Shown here: in pieces, positions 10,918-20,785 of the stretch | Layout: every line of letters begins with the position of its first letter | Position numbering within the stretch: the stretch's first letter is position 1 | Source of the DNA: Gammaproteobacteria bacterium | GTDB taxonomy: Bacteria; Pseudomonadota; Gammaproteobacteria; UBA6429; Thiohalophilaceae | Length of the DNA: 64,000 bases | NCBI GenBank assembly: GCA_016125505.1 | Contig: WGLP01000003.1 | Coordinates: 124,001-188,000, forward strand | Direction of reading: 5' to 3' | Notes under the pieces: generated by a model | Seen by the model: the letters and a program-made list of their open reading frames with translations, nothing else | What the model was told of the DNA's origin: nothing | Databases searched by the model: none | Position numbers and translations under genes: made by a program

Positions 10918-12798
10918 ATGTCCGACGGTTCCGAAGCAAAAGTCTGCACCCTCAATACCCCTGTAAAACACACCAACCGATTGGATCGCCCGGTGGATAT
11001 GGCTGGCGACCATATAGTCGGTCCGCCCAATGCGCCCATCACGTTGGTGGAATATGGAAGCTACGCCTGCCCGCATTGCCGTGCCGCCAATGAACGCATC
11101 ACCGAAGTTCGCGAGCAACTGGGCGACCGTCTGCGTTACGTATTCCGTCACCGACCGTTGACGGATAACGTGTTGGCGCAATCCGCAGCTGAACTGGTTG
11201 AAGCCACGCAAAGCGAGACACAATTCTGGGACGCACACGTCACCTTAATGACCCGCTCCCATGACCTGACTGAAGATGACTTGCGCATCGTTGCCGAGTC
11301 ACTCGGGATGACACAACTCGATACTGACACCCGCGAACAACTTAACGCGAACGCAAAACGCCGCGTCGAACAGGATGTGCAGAGTGCATATGCCAGCGGC
11401 GTGGAATTTACCCCGACGTTTTTCATCAATGGCCGTCGCTACGACGGTCCCTGGGACGAAAGTTCCTTCATCGATGCCATGCTCGGATCGCTCGGGCACC
11501 GGGTACGCAGCGCAGCCTTGTCCTTCGCGCGCTGGGCGCCTTCCACGGGTTTATTACTACTGCTTGCCACCGTGCTCGCCATCGTATTGACCAACAGTCC
11601 ATTGGGATCGGATTACGCCGCCTTCTGGCATATCGATTTCAGTATCGGTCTTGCGCAACATGGGTTCAGCATGCCTCTGCTGGATTGGATCAACGACGCC
11701 TTATTGACGGTGTTCTTTCTTGTGGTCGGCCTGGAGATAAAACGCGAATTTACTATCGGGCATCTTGCCAGTCGGCGTGCGGCGGCCTTGCCCGTCGCCG
11801 CCGCCATCGGCGGCATGTTGATTCCGGCACTCCTGTTCGCGGCGATCATACCGAACGGTCCCTGGACACTCGGTTGGGGAGTACCGATGGCAACAGACAC
11901 CGCCTTTGCCGTTGCCATCATCGCCATGCTCGGACCACGCGTCCCGGTTGAGCTGCGCATCTTTCTCACCGCCGCGGCAATTGTGGATGATATCGGTGCG
12001 ATTATCGTGGTTGCCGTGTTTTATTCCGGCGAATTGCACTATGTCTATCTGGGTGCTGCGCTAATCATCACGGTCGGATTGATCTTATTAAACAAGTGGG
12101 GCATCTACCGGATGTCGCCCTACCTCCTGCTCGGCGCTGTCTTATGGGCATGTGTCCATGCCAGCGGATTGCATGCCACACTGGCCGGCGTGATCCTGGC
12201 GGCGCTGATCCCAACGCGTCCGCCACCGCATTACAAAACCCTGGCCATGCAAGCCGATACGATCCTGGGTGCCGAGGCGCAGCATCACGGTGAACAATAT
12301 CGACATGGTCCATCCGCGGCGGCACTCGAAGCGCTAGACGCTATACACAACCGGCTCGAATCACCCGCGGATCGCCTGTTGCGGGGCGTCGCGCCACGTT
12401 CAAGTTATATCGTGCTTCCATTGTTTGCGCTGGCCAATGCGGGTGTGCAATTGAATTTCACTACAGGTCTGCAAAACGGTCATGACTTGCTGGCACTTGC
12501 GATTGTTGCGGGTCTGGTTATTGGTAAACCCCTCGGATTTATCAGCGCCGCCTATCTGGCCGTGCGCTCCGGACTGGCGCACAAATCATCTGCCTACAGC
12601 TGGCGACAATTGTTTGGTGCCGGCGCACTGGCGGGAATCGGCTTTACCATGTCGCTGTTTATCGCTTCGCAGGCCTTTCCGCAAACGGCGGATTTTGCCA
12701 TCGCCAAACTCGCCGTTTTCTGTGCGTCGATTCTCTCATCCGTGATTGGGATTATCCTTCTGTGGCGGACTTATACCGCAAAGACAGAATCCTCCTGA
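10918..12798 (+). CDS. nhaA: Fusion of DsbA-like thioredoxin domain and NhaA Na+/H+ antiporter
   Basis: A 626-residue protein from ATG 10918 (AGGAAAA ahead). Residues about 25-200 form a DsbA/Thioredoxin_4 domain: GPPNAPITLVEYGSYACPHC with a CPHC redox pair and the cis-Pro loop in FTPTFFINGRRYDG. From about 215 to the end it is a full NhaA antiporter with about 11-12 helices; the transport aspartates are visible in ATDTAFAVAII and in AAAIVDDIGAIIVV, with LPLFALANAGV later. No signal peptide precedes the thioredoxin domain, so it would be cytosolic if NhaA has its usual topology. The fusion links sodium/proton exchange to a thiol redox module; substrate of the latter is unknown. Convergent with the next gene. 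Confidence 0.93.
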   Translation: MSDGSEAKVCTLNTPVKHTNRLDRPVDMAGDHIVGPPNAPITLVEYGSYACPHCRAANERITEVREQLGDRLRYVFRHRPLTDNVLAQSAAELVEATQSETQFWDAHVTLMTRSHDLTEDDLRIVAESLGMTQLDTDTREQLNANAKRRVEQDVQSAYASGVEFTPTFFINGRRYDGPWDESSFIDAMLGSLGHRVRSAALSFARWAPSTGLLLLLATVLAIVLTNSPLGSDYAAFWHIDFSIGLAQHGFSMPLLDWINDALLTVFFLVVGLEIKREFTIGHLASRRAAALPVAAAIGGMLIPALLFAAIIPNGPWTLGWGVPMATDTAFAVAIIAMLGPRVPVELRIFLTAAAIVDDIGAIIVVAVFYSGELHYVYLGAALIITVGLILLNKWGIYRMSPYLLLGAVLWACVHASGLHATLAGVILAALIPTRPPPHYKTLAMQADTILGAEAQHHGEQYRHGPSAAALEALDAIHNRLESPADRLLRGVAPRSSYIVLPLFALANAGVQLNFTTGLQNGHDLLALAIVAGLVIGKPLGFISAAYLAVRSGLAHKSSAYSWRQLFGAGALAGIGFTMSLFIASQAFPQTADFAIAKLAVFCASILSSVIGIILLWRTYTAKTESS

Positions 12799-12825
12799 TA
12801 AAAGCGGCGCCGATGTGTTTACCCA

Positions 12826-13215
12826 CTATAACTTCATCACCAGATATGGATAGCAAACTAATAACAAGAGTCCGTAGAGCAGGTAATTCCCGGTCGCGGG
12901 ATTGAAGTCGTCGAGAATCCTGCCCCAGTTGCGTCGCAGCAGTGTCTTCGAGAGCACGATATCGAACGTCGCCATGAACAGCGCGAGGATCAGGCCCAGC
13001 CCAAGTTGCTCCTTTAATGTATGCGGACCAATCGGCGGGACCAGGCAATAGCACACGGCAAACGCCAGGATCGAGCCGGTGACGATACTGAGCTTGAGTG
13101 CCTTGCGTTTACCGATCCTGGGCACAAGCACGGCCGCCCGCACAATGCCGTGCAGCGTCTCCACCCCGGCCAGCACGATGCAAAGCGATACGATCCGCAC
13201 AATCTCATCCGACAT
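12826..13215 (-). CDS. Small integral membrane protein, unknown function
   Basis: A 129-residue protein. The start MSDEIVRIVSLCIVLAGVET is chosen because GGAAGAGG lies 7 bases upstream; an in-frame start 54 bases earlier lacks this. Four hydrophobic segments alternate with basic loops (PRIGKRKALKL; RRNWGRI). The HGIVRAAVLVPRIGKRKALK stretch between helices looks conserved-family-like but I cannot name it. It lies tail to tail with the thioredoxin-NhaA gene and diverges from ybiT. Confidence 0.75.
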   Translation of the reverse strand: MSDEIVRIVSLCIVLAGVETLHGIVRAAVLVPRIGKRKALKLSIVTGSILAFAVCYCLVPPIGPHTLKEQLGLGLILALFMATFDIVLSKTLLRRNWGRILDDFNPATGNYLLYGLLLLVCYPYLVMKL

Positions 13216-13373
13216 GCCTGCGCCTCTTCCCTCCACGAAATCAGCATAATTACCTGTAATATTAACCATTTATAGACGCAGCCGCACTGCCCGCAACGCA
13301 TTCCGCCCCAGGCACGAATCTGTGGCATAATGCGCGCCCTTTATCCCTGTAGAAGCAATCCCGGACGTTTCCC

Positions 13374-14996
13374 TTGATTACGACAGCCAATATCACCATG
13401 CAATTTGGGGCCAAGCCCTTGTTTGAAAACATCTCCGTCAAATTCGGCAATGGCAACCGCTATGGCCTGATCGGCGCCAATGGCTGCGGCAAATCCACCT
13501 TTATGAAGATACTGGGTGGCGACCTGGAACCCACGTCCGGCAACGTCTCGGTCGATGAAAACGAACGCGTCGGTAAACTGCGCCAGGACCAGTTTGCGTT
13601 CGAGAATTACAGCGTGCTCGATACCGTCATCATGGGCCATACCCGCCTCTGGCAGGTGAAACAGGAACGCGACCGCATCTACGCGCAAGCAGAGATGAGC
13701 GAGGAAGACGGCATGAACGTCGCCCACCTCGAGGTCGAGTTCGCCGAGCTCGACGGCTATACCGCCGAGGCCCGCGCCAGCGAATTATTGCTGGGTCTGG
13801 AGATCCCGCTGGAACAACACACCGGCCTGATGAGCGCGGTGGCGCCGGGCTGGAAACTGCGCGTGTTGCTGGCGCAGGCGCTGTTCGCCGACCCGGAGAT
13901 CATGTTGCTGGACGAACCGACCAACAACCTGGATATCAACACCATTCGCTGGCTGGAGAAGGTGCTCAACGAGCGCAACAGCACCATGGTGATCATCTCG
14001 CACGACCGTCACTTCCTGAACAGCGTGTGCACGCACATGGCCGATCTGGATTACGGTGAGTTGCGCGTGTATCCCGGCAGTTACGATGACTACATGACGG
14101 CCTCGACTCAGGCCCGCGAACGCCTGCTGGCCGACAATGCAAAGAAGCTGGCGCAGATCGCCGACCTGCAACAATTCGTCAGCCGCTTTTCGGCCAACGC
14201 CTCCAAGGCCAAGCAGGCCACCTCGCGCGCCAAGCAGATCGAAAAGATCCAGCTCGAAGAGGTCAAACCCTCCAGCCGGCAGAGCCCCTTTATCCGTTTT
14301 GATCAGGACAAGAAACTCTATCGCATCGCGCTGGAACTGAACGCGCTGAGTAACGGTTACGACGGCAAGCCGCTGTTCAAGGGGCTCAACCTGTTGGCCG
14401 AAGTGGGCGAACGCATCGCCGTCATCGGCCCCAACGGTATCGGCAAGACCACCTTGTTACGCACCCTGGTGGACGAGCTGCAACCGCTGAGCGGTAAGGT
14501 GAAATGGTCCGAGAACGCGAAGATCGGGTATTGCGCGCAGGATCACTCGGCCGACTTCAGCCAGGACATGAGCCTGTTCGAGTGGATGAGTCAATGGAAG
14601 AAACCCGGCGATGACGAACAGGCCGTGCGCGCGATCCTCGGACGCATGCTGTTCTCGGCGGATGAGATCAAAAAGTCGGTGAAAAAGATTTCCGGTGGTG
14701 AACAGGGCCGCATGATCTTCGGCAAACTCATCCTGCAAAAACCGAACATTCTGGTGCTGGACGAACCCACCAACCACCTGGACATGGAATCCATCGAGGC
14801 CCTCAACCTGGCGCTGGAAAACTATCCCGGCACCCTGCTGTTCGTCAGTCACGACCGCGAGTTTGTGTCCTCGCTGGCCACGCGCATCATCGAACTCTCC
14901 GCGACGGGCATCAACAACTTCAGCGGCAGCTACGAAGAATACCTGCTCTCGCAAGGTAACCTGCAAGTCGATGCGCCGATGCGCCAGCAACAATGA
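13374..14996 (+). CDS. ybiT: ABC-F family ATPase YbiT
   Basis: A 540-residue protein with two ABC cassettes and no membrane domain. First cassette: Walker [10 protein letters not shown], Walker [12 protein letters not shown]-like ([11 protein letters not shown]); second: [16 protein letters not shown] and [10 protein letters not shown], with the interdomain linker between about 240 and 315. It follows E. coli YbiT almost residue for residue in many stretches ([17 protein letters not shown]). ABC-F proteins act on the ribosomal E site. The start is a TTG whose position matches the YbiT N-terminus; an ATG 24 bases downstream would cut into the first strand. ATGA overlap with dbpA. Confidence 0.94.
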   Translation: MITTANITMQFGAKPLFENISVKFGNGNRYGLIGANGCGKSTFMKILGGDLEPTSGNVSVDENERVGKLRQDQFAFENYSVLDTVIMGHTRLWQVKQERDRIYAQAEMSEEDGMNVAHLEVEFAELDGYTAEARASELLLGLEIPLEQHTGLMSAVAPGWKLRVLLAQALFADPEIMLLDEPTNNLDINTIRWLEKVLNERNSTMVIISHDRHFLNSVCTHMADLDYGELRVYPGSYDDYMTASTQARERLLADNAKKLAQIADLQQFVSRFSANASKAKQATSRAKQIEKIQLEEVKPSSRQSPFIRFDQDKKLYRIALELNALSNGYDGKPLFKGLNLLAEVGERIAVIGPNGIGKTTLLRTLVDELQPLSGKVKWSENAKIGYCAQDHSADFSQDMSLFEWMSQWKKPGDDEQAVRAILGRMLFSADEIKKSVKKISGGEQGRMIFGKLILQKPNILVLDEPTNHLDMESIEALNLALENYPGTLLFVSHDREFVSSLATRIIELSATGINNFSGSYEEYLLSQGNLQVDAPMRQQQ

Positions 14997-16375
14997 GCAA
15001 CACCGCCTTTTCATCACTGCCCTTGCGCGCGGAAGAACTCGCCAACATCCAGTCGCTGGATTACGAGGTAATGACCCCGATTCAGGCGCAAAGCCTGCCG
15101 GCCATTCTTGAAGGCAAGGATCTACTGGCCCAGGCCAAGACCGGCAGCGGCAAGACCGCGGCGTTTGCCATCGGCCTGTTACACAAACTGGACCCACGCA
15201 ATTATCAAACGCAGGCGCTGGTGCTATGCCCCACCCGCGAACTGGCGGATCAGGTCAGTCATGAGATTCGCCGGCTGGCGCGCGCCTACCCCAACATCAA
15301 GGTCACGACCCTGTGTGGCGGCAAACCGATTGCACAACAACGCAGCTCACTCGAACACGACCCGCATATCGTCGTCGGTACTCCGGGTCGCCTGTTACAG
15401 CACCTGGAACAAGGCAGCTTAAAACTCGATGGCCTGCAGACCCTCGTGCTGGATGAGGCCGATCGCATGCTGGATATGGGCTTTTACGACGACATCATGC
15501 AGATTATTCAGCGCGCGCCACGCCAACGACAAACCCTGTTGTTCTCCGCCACCTATCCGGATGAAATCAAGTTCATCAGCGACACCATTCAACACGAGCC
15601 GGTGGATGTGCGGGTGGAAAGCACACACCACAATAAAAAGATCGAACAGATCTTTTATGAAATCGAAAAAGGCGATCGGACCCGGGTCTTGATCATGTTG
15701 CTGGAACACTTCAATCCGGAATCCACGGTCGTGTTTTGCAACCGCAAACAGCAGTGCCAGGAACTCGCCGATGAATTATGGCAAAAGGGTTTTCACGCCC
15801 TCGCCCTGCACGGCGACCTCGACCAACGGGATCGCGACGAAGTGCTGATCCAGTTTGCCAACAAGAGCAGCTCGATCCTGATCGCCACCGATGTCGCCGC
15901 CCGCGGCATCGACATCAAGGAACTCCCCCTGGTGGTGAACTTTGAATTATCGCCGGACCCGGAAGTCTATATTCACCGGATCGGCCGCACCGGCCGCGCC
16001 GGCAGCAGCGGTCTCGCCGTCAGCCTGTTCATGGCCTCCGAGGCCGCCAAGGTCAACGCGATTGAAAAATTTCAGGACAGCCCCGCCCGCATTGCGCCCA
16101 TCACGTCATTGAAACCGCGGGAAAACTTCCGTCTCAGTCCACCCATGGTGACCCTGAGCATCAATGGCGGTCGCAAGGACAAGGTCCGCGCCGGCGATAT
16201 CCTGGGCGCCCTGACCGCCAACACCAATATCCCGGGCAAACAGATCGGCAAGATCAACATCGCCGATAACGTGTCATACGTCGCCGTCGAGCGTCAGGTC
16301 GCCAAGCAGGCACTGAAGATCCTGAGCGAAGGCAAAATCAAAGGACGAAAGTTCCGGGCGCGGAAACTGCGGTAA
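14993..16375 (+). CDS. dbpA: ATP-dependent RNA helicase DbpA (DEAD box)
   Basis: A 460-residue DEAD-box helicase: Q motif (TPIQAQSLP), motif [51 protein letters not shown], plus the C-terminal DbpA RNA-binding domain ([15 protein letters not shown] ... GKINI). That domain recognises hairpin 92 of 23S rRNA, so the role is in large-subunit maturation. The start overlaps the stop of ybiT, giving a small operon with two ribosome-related ATPases. Confidence 0.95.
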   Translation: MSNTAFSSLPLRAEELANIQSLDYEVMTPIQAQSLPAILEGKDLLAQAKTGSGKTAAFAIGLLHKLDPRNYQTQALVLCPTRELADQVSHEIRRLARAYPNIKVTTLCGGKPIAQQRSSLEHDPHIVVGTPGRLLQHLEQGSLKLDGLQTLVLDEADRMLDMGFYDDIMQIIQRAPRQRQTLLFSATYPDEIKFISDTIQHEPVDVRVESTHHNKKIEQIFYEIEKGDRTRVLIMLLEHFNPESTVVFCNRKQQCQELADELWQKGFHALALHGDLDQRDRDEVLIQFANKSSSILIATDVAARGIDIKELPLVVNFELSPDPEVYIHRIGRTGRAGSSGLAVSLFMASEAAKVNAIEKFQDSPARIAPITSLKPRENFRLSPPMVTLSINGGRKDKVRAGDILGALTANTNIPGKQIGKINIADNVSYVAVERQVAKQALKILSEGKIKGRKFRARKLR

Positions 16376-16394
16376 ACCAAAGATCGTCGTGTAT

Positions 16395-17453
16395 TTAAAG
16401 AGCCGGCATCTCATGACCCGTGAGATCGCGATAGGCAGCTTTCGTCGATTTGACCAACGCCTTTACCAATTCAGCATCCGGTTCTGTGTCGGTGAACAGT
16501 CCCGTTTCAAGTTCGCTACCCAGCTGTATCATTGCATGGTAGGCCGCATTGGCATAACGCAGGTAATCCTCGTAACTGCCGGCAAGCCTGTCACGCAACC
16601 GGCTTGCGATCCGGAAGCGTTCGCGAACGTTCTTTTGCGCCAGTTGCGCCGGGGCCATCTTCAGAACTGCGTCAATGGCCTGATACGTATAGTGACTGCT
16701 ATCACAACACAATAGCGCCAATCGCCGAATATTCCGCAGCTTGCGTGAGTAGGCGGTCAGGCTTCCGTGTTCGGCGATATTCATGAGGACACCAAAGGCG
16801 TCGGCGCCCAATTCATCCTTGAAATTGTAATAGCCATCCCAGTGCGCGAGCTGCGACATCGGTATGGGCCCGTTGTATGCCGCATCGAGGCAGTGGTAGA
16901 TCTCGTGATCCAGTACGAATTTCAAATGTGACTCATGCTCCAGATAGTTTCTGGTGGCGACGGCGGCGAATTCATCGTCCGGGAATTCAAGCAGGTGGCG
17001 CGTTGCCGTACGGTCATCCGCGGCTATCGTCCATGGGTTCAGGGTAATGACACACACCTGTTTACGCGTGGCCAGCGCATTTTTGCCCGGCTTGAAGAGC
17101 GTGGCCGATTCGATATTGTTCTGGAACAGGATCTCGATCCGCATCAGCGTCACTATCAATAATTTCTGACGTAAATCCAGCGGGTGTTCATAGCCAAGCG
17201 GAACAGGGTCCTCCCCGATAATCCTTGCAAGCGCCTGCATGTTTCGGCTGACATCGCCTGCGGTATCCAGTATCGCAAAGCTGATATCCGGGTAGCGCTC
17301 AGCATAAAACTTTAGCCTGGCGGTAACTATCTGTTCGAGATGCGCCCGGCGCGTCTCATGACTTTGCGCATGCGCAACGCGCACCAAGAAAAGCTGTGTC
17401 AGAACGAAGATGAACAGCCAAAGCGATCTCTGACCCGGTAATCTTCTAGTCAT
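16395..17453 (-). CDS. Putative exported zinc metallopeptidase
   Basis: A 352-residue protein with a signal peptide (LWLFIFVLTQLFLVRVAHAQ, cleavage after AHA). Near residue 178 it reads LDHEIYHCLDAAYNG, an HEXXH zinc-binding motif, and about 30 residues later KDELGADAFGVL, in which the E after the helix could be the third ligand of a gluzincin (ExxxD). The remainder is helical. I do not recognise a named family; the peptidase call is inference from the motif and its spacing. Downstream tail meets dbpA convergently; no operon partner. Confidence 0.65.
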   Translation of the reverse strand: MTRRLPGQRSLWLFIFVLTQLFLVRVAHAQSHETRRAHLEQIVTARLKFYAERYPDISFAILDTAGDVSRNMQALARIIGEDPVPLGYEHPLDLRQKLLIVTLMRIEILFQNNIESATLFKPGKNALATRKQVCVITLNPWTIAADDRTATRHLLEFPDDEFAAVATRNYLEHESHLKFVLDHEIYHCLDAAYNGPIPMSQLAHWDGYYNFKDELGADAFGVLMNIAEHGSLTAYSRKLRNIRRLALLCCDSSHYTYQAIDAVLKMAPAQLAQKNVRERFRIASRLRDRLAGSYEDYLRYANAAYHAMIQLGSELETGLFTDTEPDAELVKALVKSTKAAYRDLTGHEMPAL

Positions 17454-17566
17454 GGTTTTCCGCGCGATTGGTCACTTGGGCCGGGAAGATTTAATGCAAA
17501 CAACAAGGAAATTGAAAATGCAACACTGTGAGACGATTAGCTGATGATGACTTGCCTGCGTGGCGG

Positions 17567-17782
17567 TCAGGAGTCGTGCGGGAAGAGTAATATATTTTTT
17601 ACATGCCGCTCGATGAGCACGGGCAGGAAGGAGGTGATGGTCGCGTTGTTACTGAGTTCTTCCAGCTTGCTTTCATACATTTCACGAATCTCGGATTCAT
17701 CGATATGATAGCGCTCGGATAAGGAATGTATCGTGTCGGTGTGGAGTTGTTTATTTACCTCTTTATCGGATTGGATACTCAT
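17567..17782 (-). CDS. DUF3562-like small helical protein
   Basis: A 71-residue protein starting MSIQSDKEVNKQLHTDTIHS. The start is set by GGGAGG 8 bases upstream; a longer frame reaches 17866 but lacks a ribosome site. The pattern LSERYHIDESEIREMYESKL followed by TFLPVLxxRxV-like (TSFLPVLIERHVKNIL) matches what I remember of DUF3562, a short family of unknown function in proteobacteria. It is cytosolic with no Cys. Confidence 0.7.
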   Translation of the reverse strand: MSIQSDKEVNKQLHTDTIHSLSERYHIDESEIREMYESKLEELSNNATITSFLPVLIERHVKNILLFPHDS

Positions 17783-18123
17783 AGGTTGCCTCCCATTATC
17801 TCCAACGATTACACACCACGTAGATTCATACTTATATATAGAGGTAGGACTATACACCGTTTCCATTTGATGACAGTACTTTTTATTGCAGTGGCGAGAT
17901 TATGCCCAGCAAACTTGAGCCTGTTACTCAGCTAAAAAAATTACTGATTTAAGATAACCTTAGGACAGTTTATTTCAGTAAAAGCTGAAGAGATGCCGCG
18001 TCAAAATTATGACCAGGCTCAACAAAATATGAAATTAGGGCGAATTGGCGTCACCTGTAACAGCGTTGTCGATGTTGTTTTACTCCAGGGCGTTTCCCCG
18101 GCAGAATACCATCCATTCCAATA
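17783..18123 (+). other. Gene-free stretch between DUF3562 and pldA genes
   Basis: AT-rich divergent intergenic region of 341 bases. It must hold the promoters of both flanking genes. I see no RNA gene, long repeat or convincing operator in it. Confidence 0.5.
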
Positions 18124-19089
18124 ATGAGAACGCAAGTACACACGATGCGAGTTGTCCGTTGGCAGAATATTGCGCTGCATGTCCTGGGATTGTGTCTTCT
18201 CGCGATCAGCACCCGCGATGCTAGCGCAGCGACAGACGGCAGTGGACCACTCGATCAGTTGACTACCGCCCGCGATGTGGCGGTGACCACCTCCACACCG
18301 ACACCATTATCCATCCGCTGGGAACTGGACCCGGCCTCCAAGCAAGGCCTGTGGTTGATACGGCCCTATGAACCGGTATTTATCATGCCGATGGTGTACA
18401 GCGATAATCGAAATCTGACACCGTACTCGCCTACACATCCCGTCGCCCCGACGGAACCCCTCAAGAGTACCGAGACGGAATTCCAGATCAGCCTGAAGGC
18501 CAAGGCGGCGGAAAATCTGTTTGGCATCGGCGCCGATCTCTGGTTCGCGTATACACAACAAAGTCAGTGGCAGGTGTATAACGCGGCGCATTCCTCGCCC
18601 TTTCGCGAAACCAACTACATGCCGGAAATGTTTATGGTGTTCCCGACGCGTTACCATCTGCTTGGCTTGACCGGGCGCTTCATTCGTGTCGGCGTCATTC
18701 ACCAGTCCAACGGCCGCGATGATCCGCTGTCGCGCAGTTGGAATCGCGTGTACGCGCAGTTCGGTTTTGAACGCGGCAACTTCAGTCTGCTGATCCGGCC
18801 CTGGGCGCGCCTGCAGGAAAATATCAGCGGCGACGATAATCCGGACATCACGCACTTCATGGGCTACGGCGATGTCCTGGCAATTTATCAGATGCAAAAC
18901 TCGGAAGTGTCCCTCCTCGGGCGCTTCAATGCCGGCAATCTCTCCGGCACCGCCACCTGGAATTTTCCGATCCACGGCCGCCTCAAGGCCTACATCAAGG
19001 CCACCACCGGTTACGGCGAGACGCTGATCGATTACAACTGGCGGCAAAATACCATTGGCGCCGGCATCCTGCTCGTGGACTGGCAGTAA
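18124..19089 (+). CDS. pldA: Outer membrane phospholipase A
   Basis: A 321-residue protein with an N-terminal export signal (cleavage near DASAAT) and a beta-barrel sequence of alternating aromatic strands. The catalytic segment IRVGVIHQSNGRDDPLSRSW contains the His and Ser of the OMPLA active site (H-x-S-N-G), followed by NRVYAQFGFERGNF. OMPLA hydrolyses phospholipids that reach the outer leaflet, with calcium at the dimer interface. No strong ribosome site precedes ATG 18124; the second Met at 18145 is an alternative. The C-terminus ends in an aromatic-rich strand as expected for a barrel. Confidence 0.9.
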   Translation: MRTQVHTMRVVRWQNIALHVLGLCLLAISTRDASAATDGSGPLDQLTTARDVAVTTSTPTPLSIRWELDPASKQGLWLIRPYEPVFIMPMVYSDNRNLTPYSPTHPVAPTEPLKSTETEFQISLKAKAAENLFGIGADLWFAYTQQSQWQVYNAAHSSPFRETNYMPEMFMVFPTRYHLLGLTGRFIRVGVIHQSNGRDDPLSRSWNRVYAQFGFERGNFSLLIRPWARLQENISGDDNPDITHFMGYGDVLAIYQMQNSEVSLLGRFNAGNLSGTATWNFPIHGRLKAYIKATTGYGETLIDYNWRQNTIGAGILLVDWQ

Positions 19090-19097
19090 CTCTAAAT

Positions 19098-19442
19098 TTA
19101 TTTCTTTATGTCGTTCGCCGGGTTTTGCAGGCGCCTGACATAGGACTTGCAGGTCTCTAATGGAATCGGTTTGTCCTTGTTCCGGCGCGCCTTGTACAGA
19201 CTGTCGATCTCCTTGAAATCCACCCGCTTCTTCGCGCGGTCGACATATTTCTGGTTGCGCTTGATCCAGCCGGCATGGGCGGATTGCATACTCTTCTTCA
19301 GTTTCGGGTGTTGCCACTCACAGCGATGCGCGGAGACATACACCATCACCACCAGGGCCTCCGGCGATGTCCGGCTTGCCCAGGACGGCAGGCTGACAAA
19401 CAGAAGTGGAAGAAAGGCGAGATAACGCAGGCAGGTTTGCAT
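19098..19442 (-). CDS. Small exported protein, unknown function
   Basis: A 114-residue protein beginning MQTCLRYLAFLPLLFVSLPS with a clear signal peptide (cleavage after SWA). The start is chosen over one 21 bases upstream because of AGGTGG. The mature part is strongly basic with two Cys (CEW, CKSY) that could form a disulphide. No family recognised. It overlaps by frame with the end of the next gene upstream, so the two exported proteins are likely co-expressed. Confidence 0.65.
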   Translation of the reverse strand: MQTCLRYLAFLPLLFVSLPSWASRTSPEALVVMVYVSAHRCEWQHPKLKKSMQSAHAGWIKRNQKYVDRAKKRVDFKEIDSLYKARRNKDKPIPLETCKSYVRRLQNPANDIKK

Positions 19443-19450
19443 AGGGCCAC

Positions 19451-19855
19451 CTAGAGACCGCACTGGTTGGATAAATGACTGCTCAGGAATTTGGTATCGT
19501 TCATCAGCTTGTGGATGTCCTTGTGTGTGGTTGCATCAAACACGTAGGAAGCCTTGACCTCGTAGGGTTTGGTGTTGCTGAATTTCACCAGATGCTGATG
19601 ATAGCGATAGCCGCCGTGTTCGTACCATAAATAAGCGTAGTGACCTTCGACGACGTAGTCCAGGATTCGGCGGCTTGGCAACTTCGGGTCTAACGCCTCT
19701 GTCGCATTAAACGGCTGGCCTTTCATGGCGATGAGACCGGCAAAGGCCATGTCGCAGAAACCCTTGATGGCGGGGGGCAGCGGTTCGGAGGCATAGGCAT
19801 TCAACGTCAGTTGAATAGCGAACAAGAGCAGGATGATTTTGATTATGTTGGTCAT
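19451..19855 (-). CDS. Small exported protein, unknown function
   Basis: A 134-residue protein with a signal peptide (MTNIIKIILLLFAIQLTLNA, cleavage near YAS). The mature domain is rich in Tyr and His (GHYAYLWYEHGGYRYHQHLV) with a beta-strand pattern and two Cys. No family recognised. It sits just upstream of the preceding small exported gene on the same strand, with 8 bases between its stop and the chosen start of that gene. Confidence 0.65.
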   Translation of the reverse strand: MTNIIKIILLLFAIQLTLNAYASEPLPPAIKGFCDMAFAGLIAMKGQPFNATEALDPKLPSRRILDYVVEGHYAYLWYEHGGYRYHQHLVKFSNTKPYEVKASYVFDATTHKDIHKLMNDTKFLSSHLSNQCGL

Positions 19856-19890
19856 GACGCCATTATATTAAGGCTTTTAAATCTCAGCGG

Positions 19891-20553
19891 CTAATCCGGA
19901 TTGTTCTCCCGCAATGGCGAAAACCGTTCCTCCCGGCGCGTCAGTACGGGCAATATCTGGCTTGCCGTCAACCATGAAATCCCGAAGGCGATCAGGCAAA
20001 TGGTTTCGGCATAGAACGTCAGCCGCGGAATCCGTTCCGCCAACGGCCCGCCGATAAGGCTGTCGATGCTCAGCCCCAGGATAGTCAGCAACATCGCAAG
20101 GCCACAAGCCGCATAGATGGTCGCACGCGCCTTCGCATGCGCATGGCCCTTGCTCATCGCACTTTTATAGAATGCATAGCTGAAATAGGTCAGGATCAGA
20201 AACATCGAGGCCCCCGCCAAGGCGTGAACGCGAGGCACGAGTTCGTGGTGGCCATTACAGCCACAAGGAAATAACACGATACACAGCGCGGCAATACCAT
20301 CGACCTTACTCAGCACCATCTGTCTGCGCGAGACGCCATTGTAGGCGAACATAAACGCCGCAATGATAAACAGGAAGCCAATAAAGATGCTTTGCGACCA
20401 GCCGAGCTGATAATAAGACGCGCTGATAGAGGAAAGCGGTTTGCTGGAAAAGAGACTGGTCAGAATGGGCAGGCTCATTGCCACCACACCGACAATGAGC
20501 CGCATGGTGCGATAATCAATCTCCCGGCGTTTTGGGATGGCGAGGGAATTCAT
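19891..20553 (-). CDS. Six-helix membrane protein, DUF998-like
   Basis: A 220-residue protein with about six transmembrane helices. The segment SSISASYYQLGWSQSIFIGF after the first helix resembles the family of uncharacterised bacterial membrane proteins in which SISxYY precedes the second helix. A CGCNGHH cluster stands in the loop after helix three. Function unknown. It is followed on the same strand by two small exported proteins, possibly a loose operon. Flanks the AT-rich island on its left side. Confidence 0.65.
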   Translation of the reverse strand: MNSLAIPKRREIDYRTMRLIVGVVAMSLPILTSLFSSKPLSSISASYYQLGWSQSIFIGFLFIIAAFMFAYNGVSRRQMVLSKVDGIAALCIVLFPCGCNGHHELVPRVHALAGASMFLILTYFSYAFYKSAMSKGHAHAKARATIYAACGLAMLLTILGLSIDSLIGGPLAERIPRLTFYAETICLIAFGISWLTASQILPVLTRREERFSPLRENNPD

Positions 20554-20785
20554 GTTATTGATTCTCCCTTCAAAAAGAGAAATCGGTTTTATAGTTAAAC
20601 GCTCTTTTTTCTCTTATGCTAAATAGCATACCGCCACTAGGGCGTCCTGCAACGTCCCTTATTGCCGGAGACGGCAAGCATACAAGCAATGGCGAGACAT
20701 AGGATAAGGTAACTAGCGCATGTTTTATATCGTCAATTCACGGTTTTCTTAATTTATTACATATAAAAAATGAGAGTAAAATAGT

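Noticed and set aside
20662-20677. TTGCCG-GAGA-CGGCAA as a terminator of the island operon
   Set aside because: The stem is only 6 bp and no T tract follows on the minus strand.
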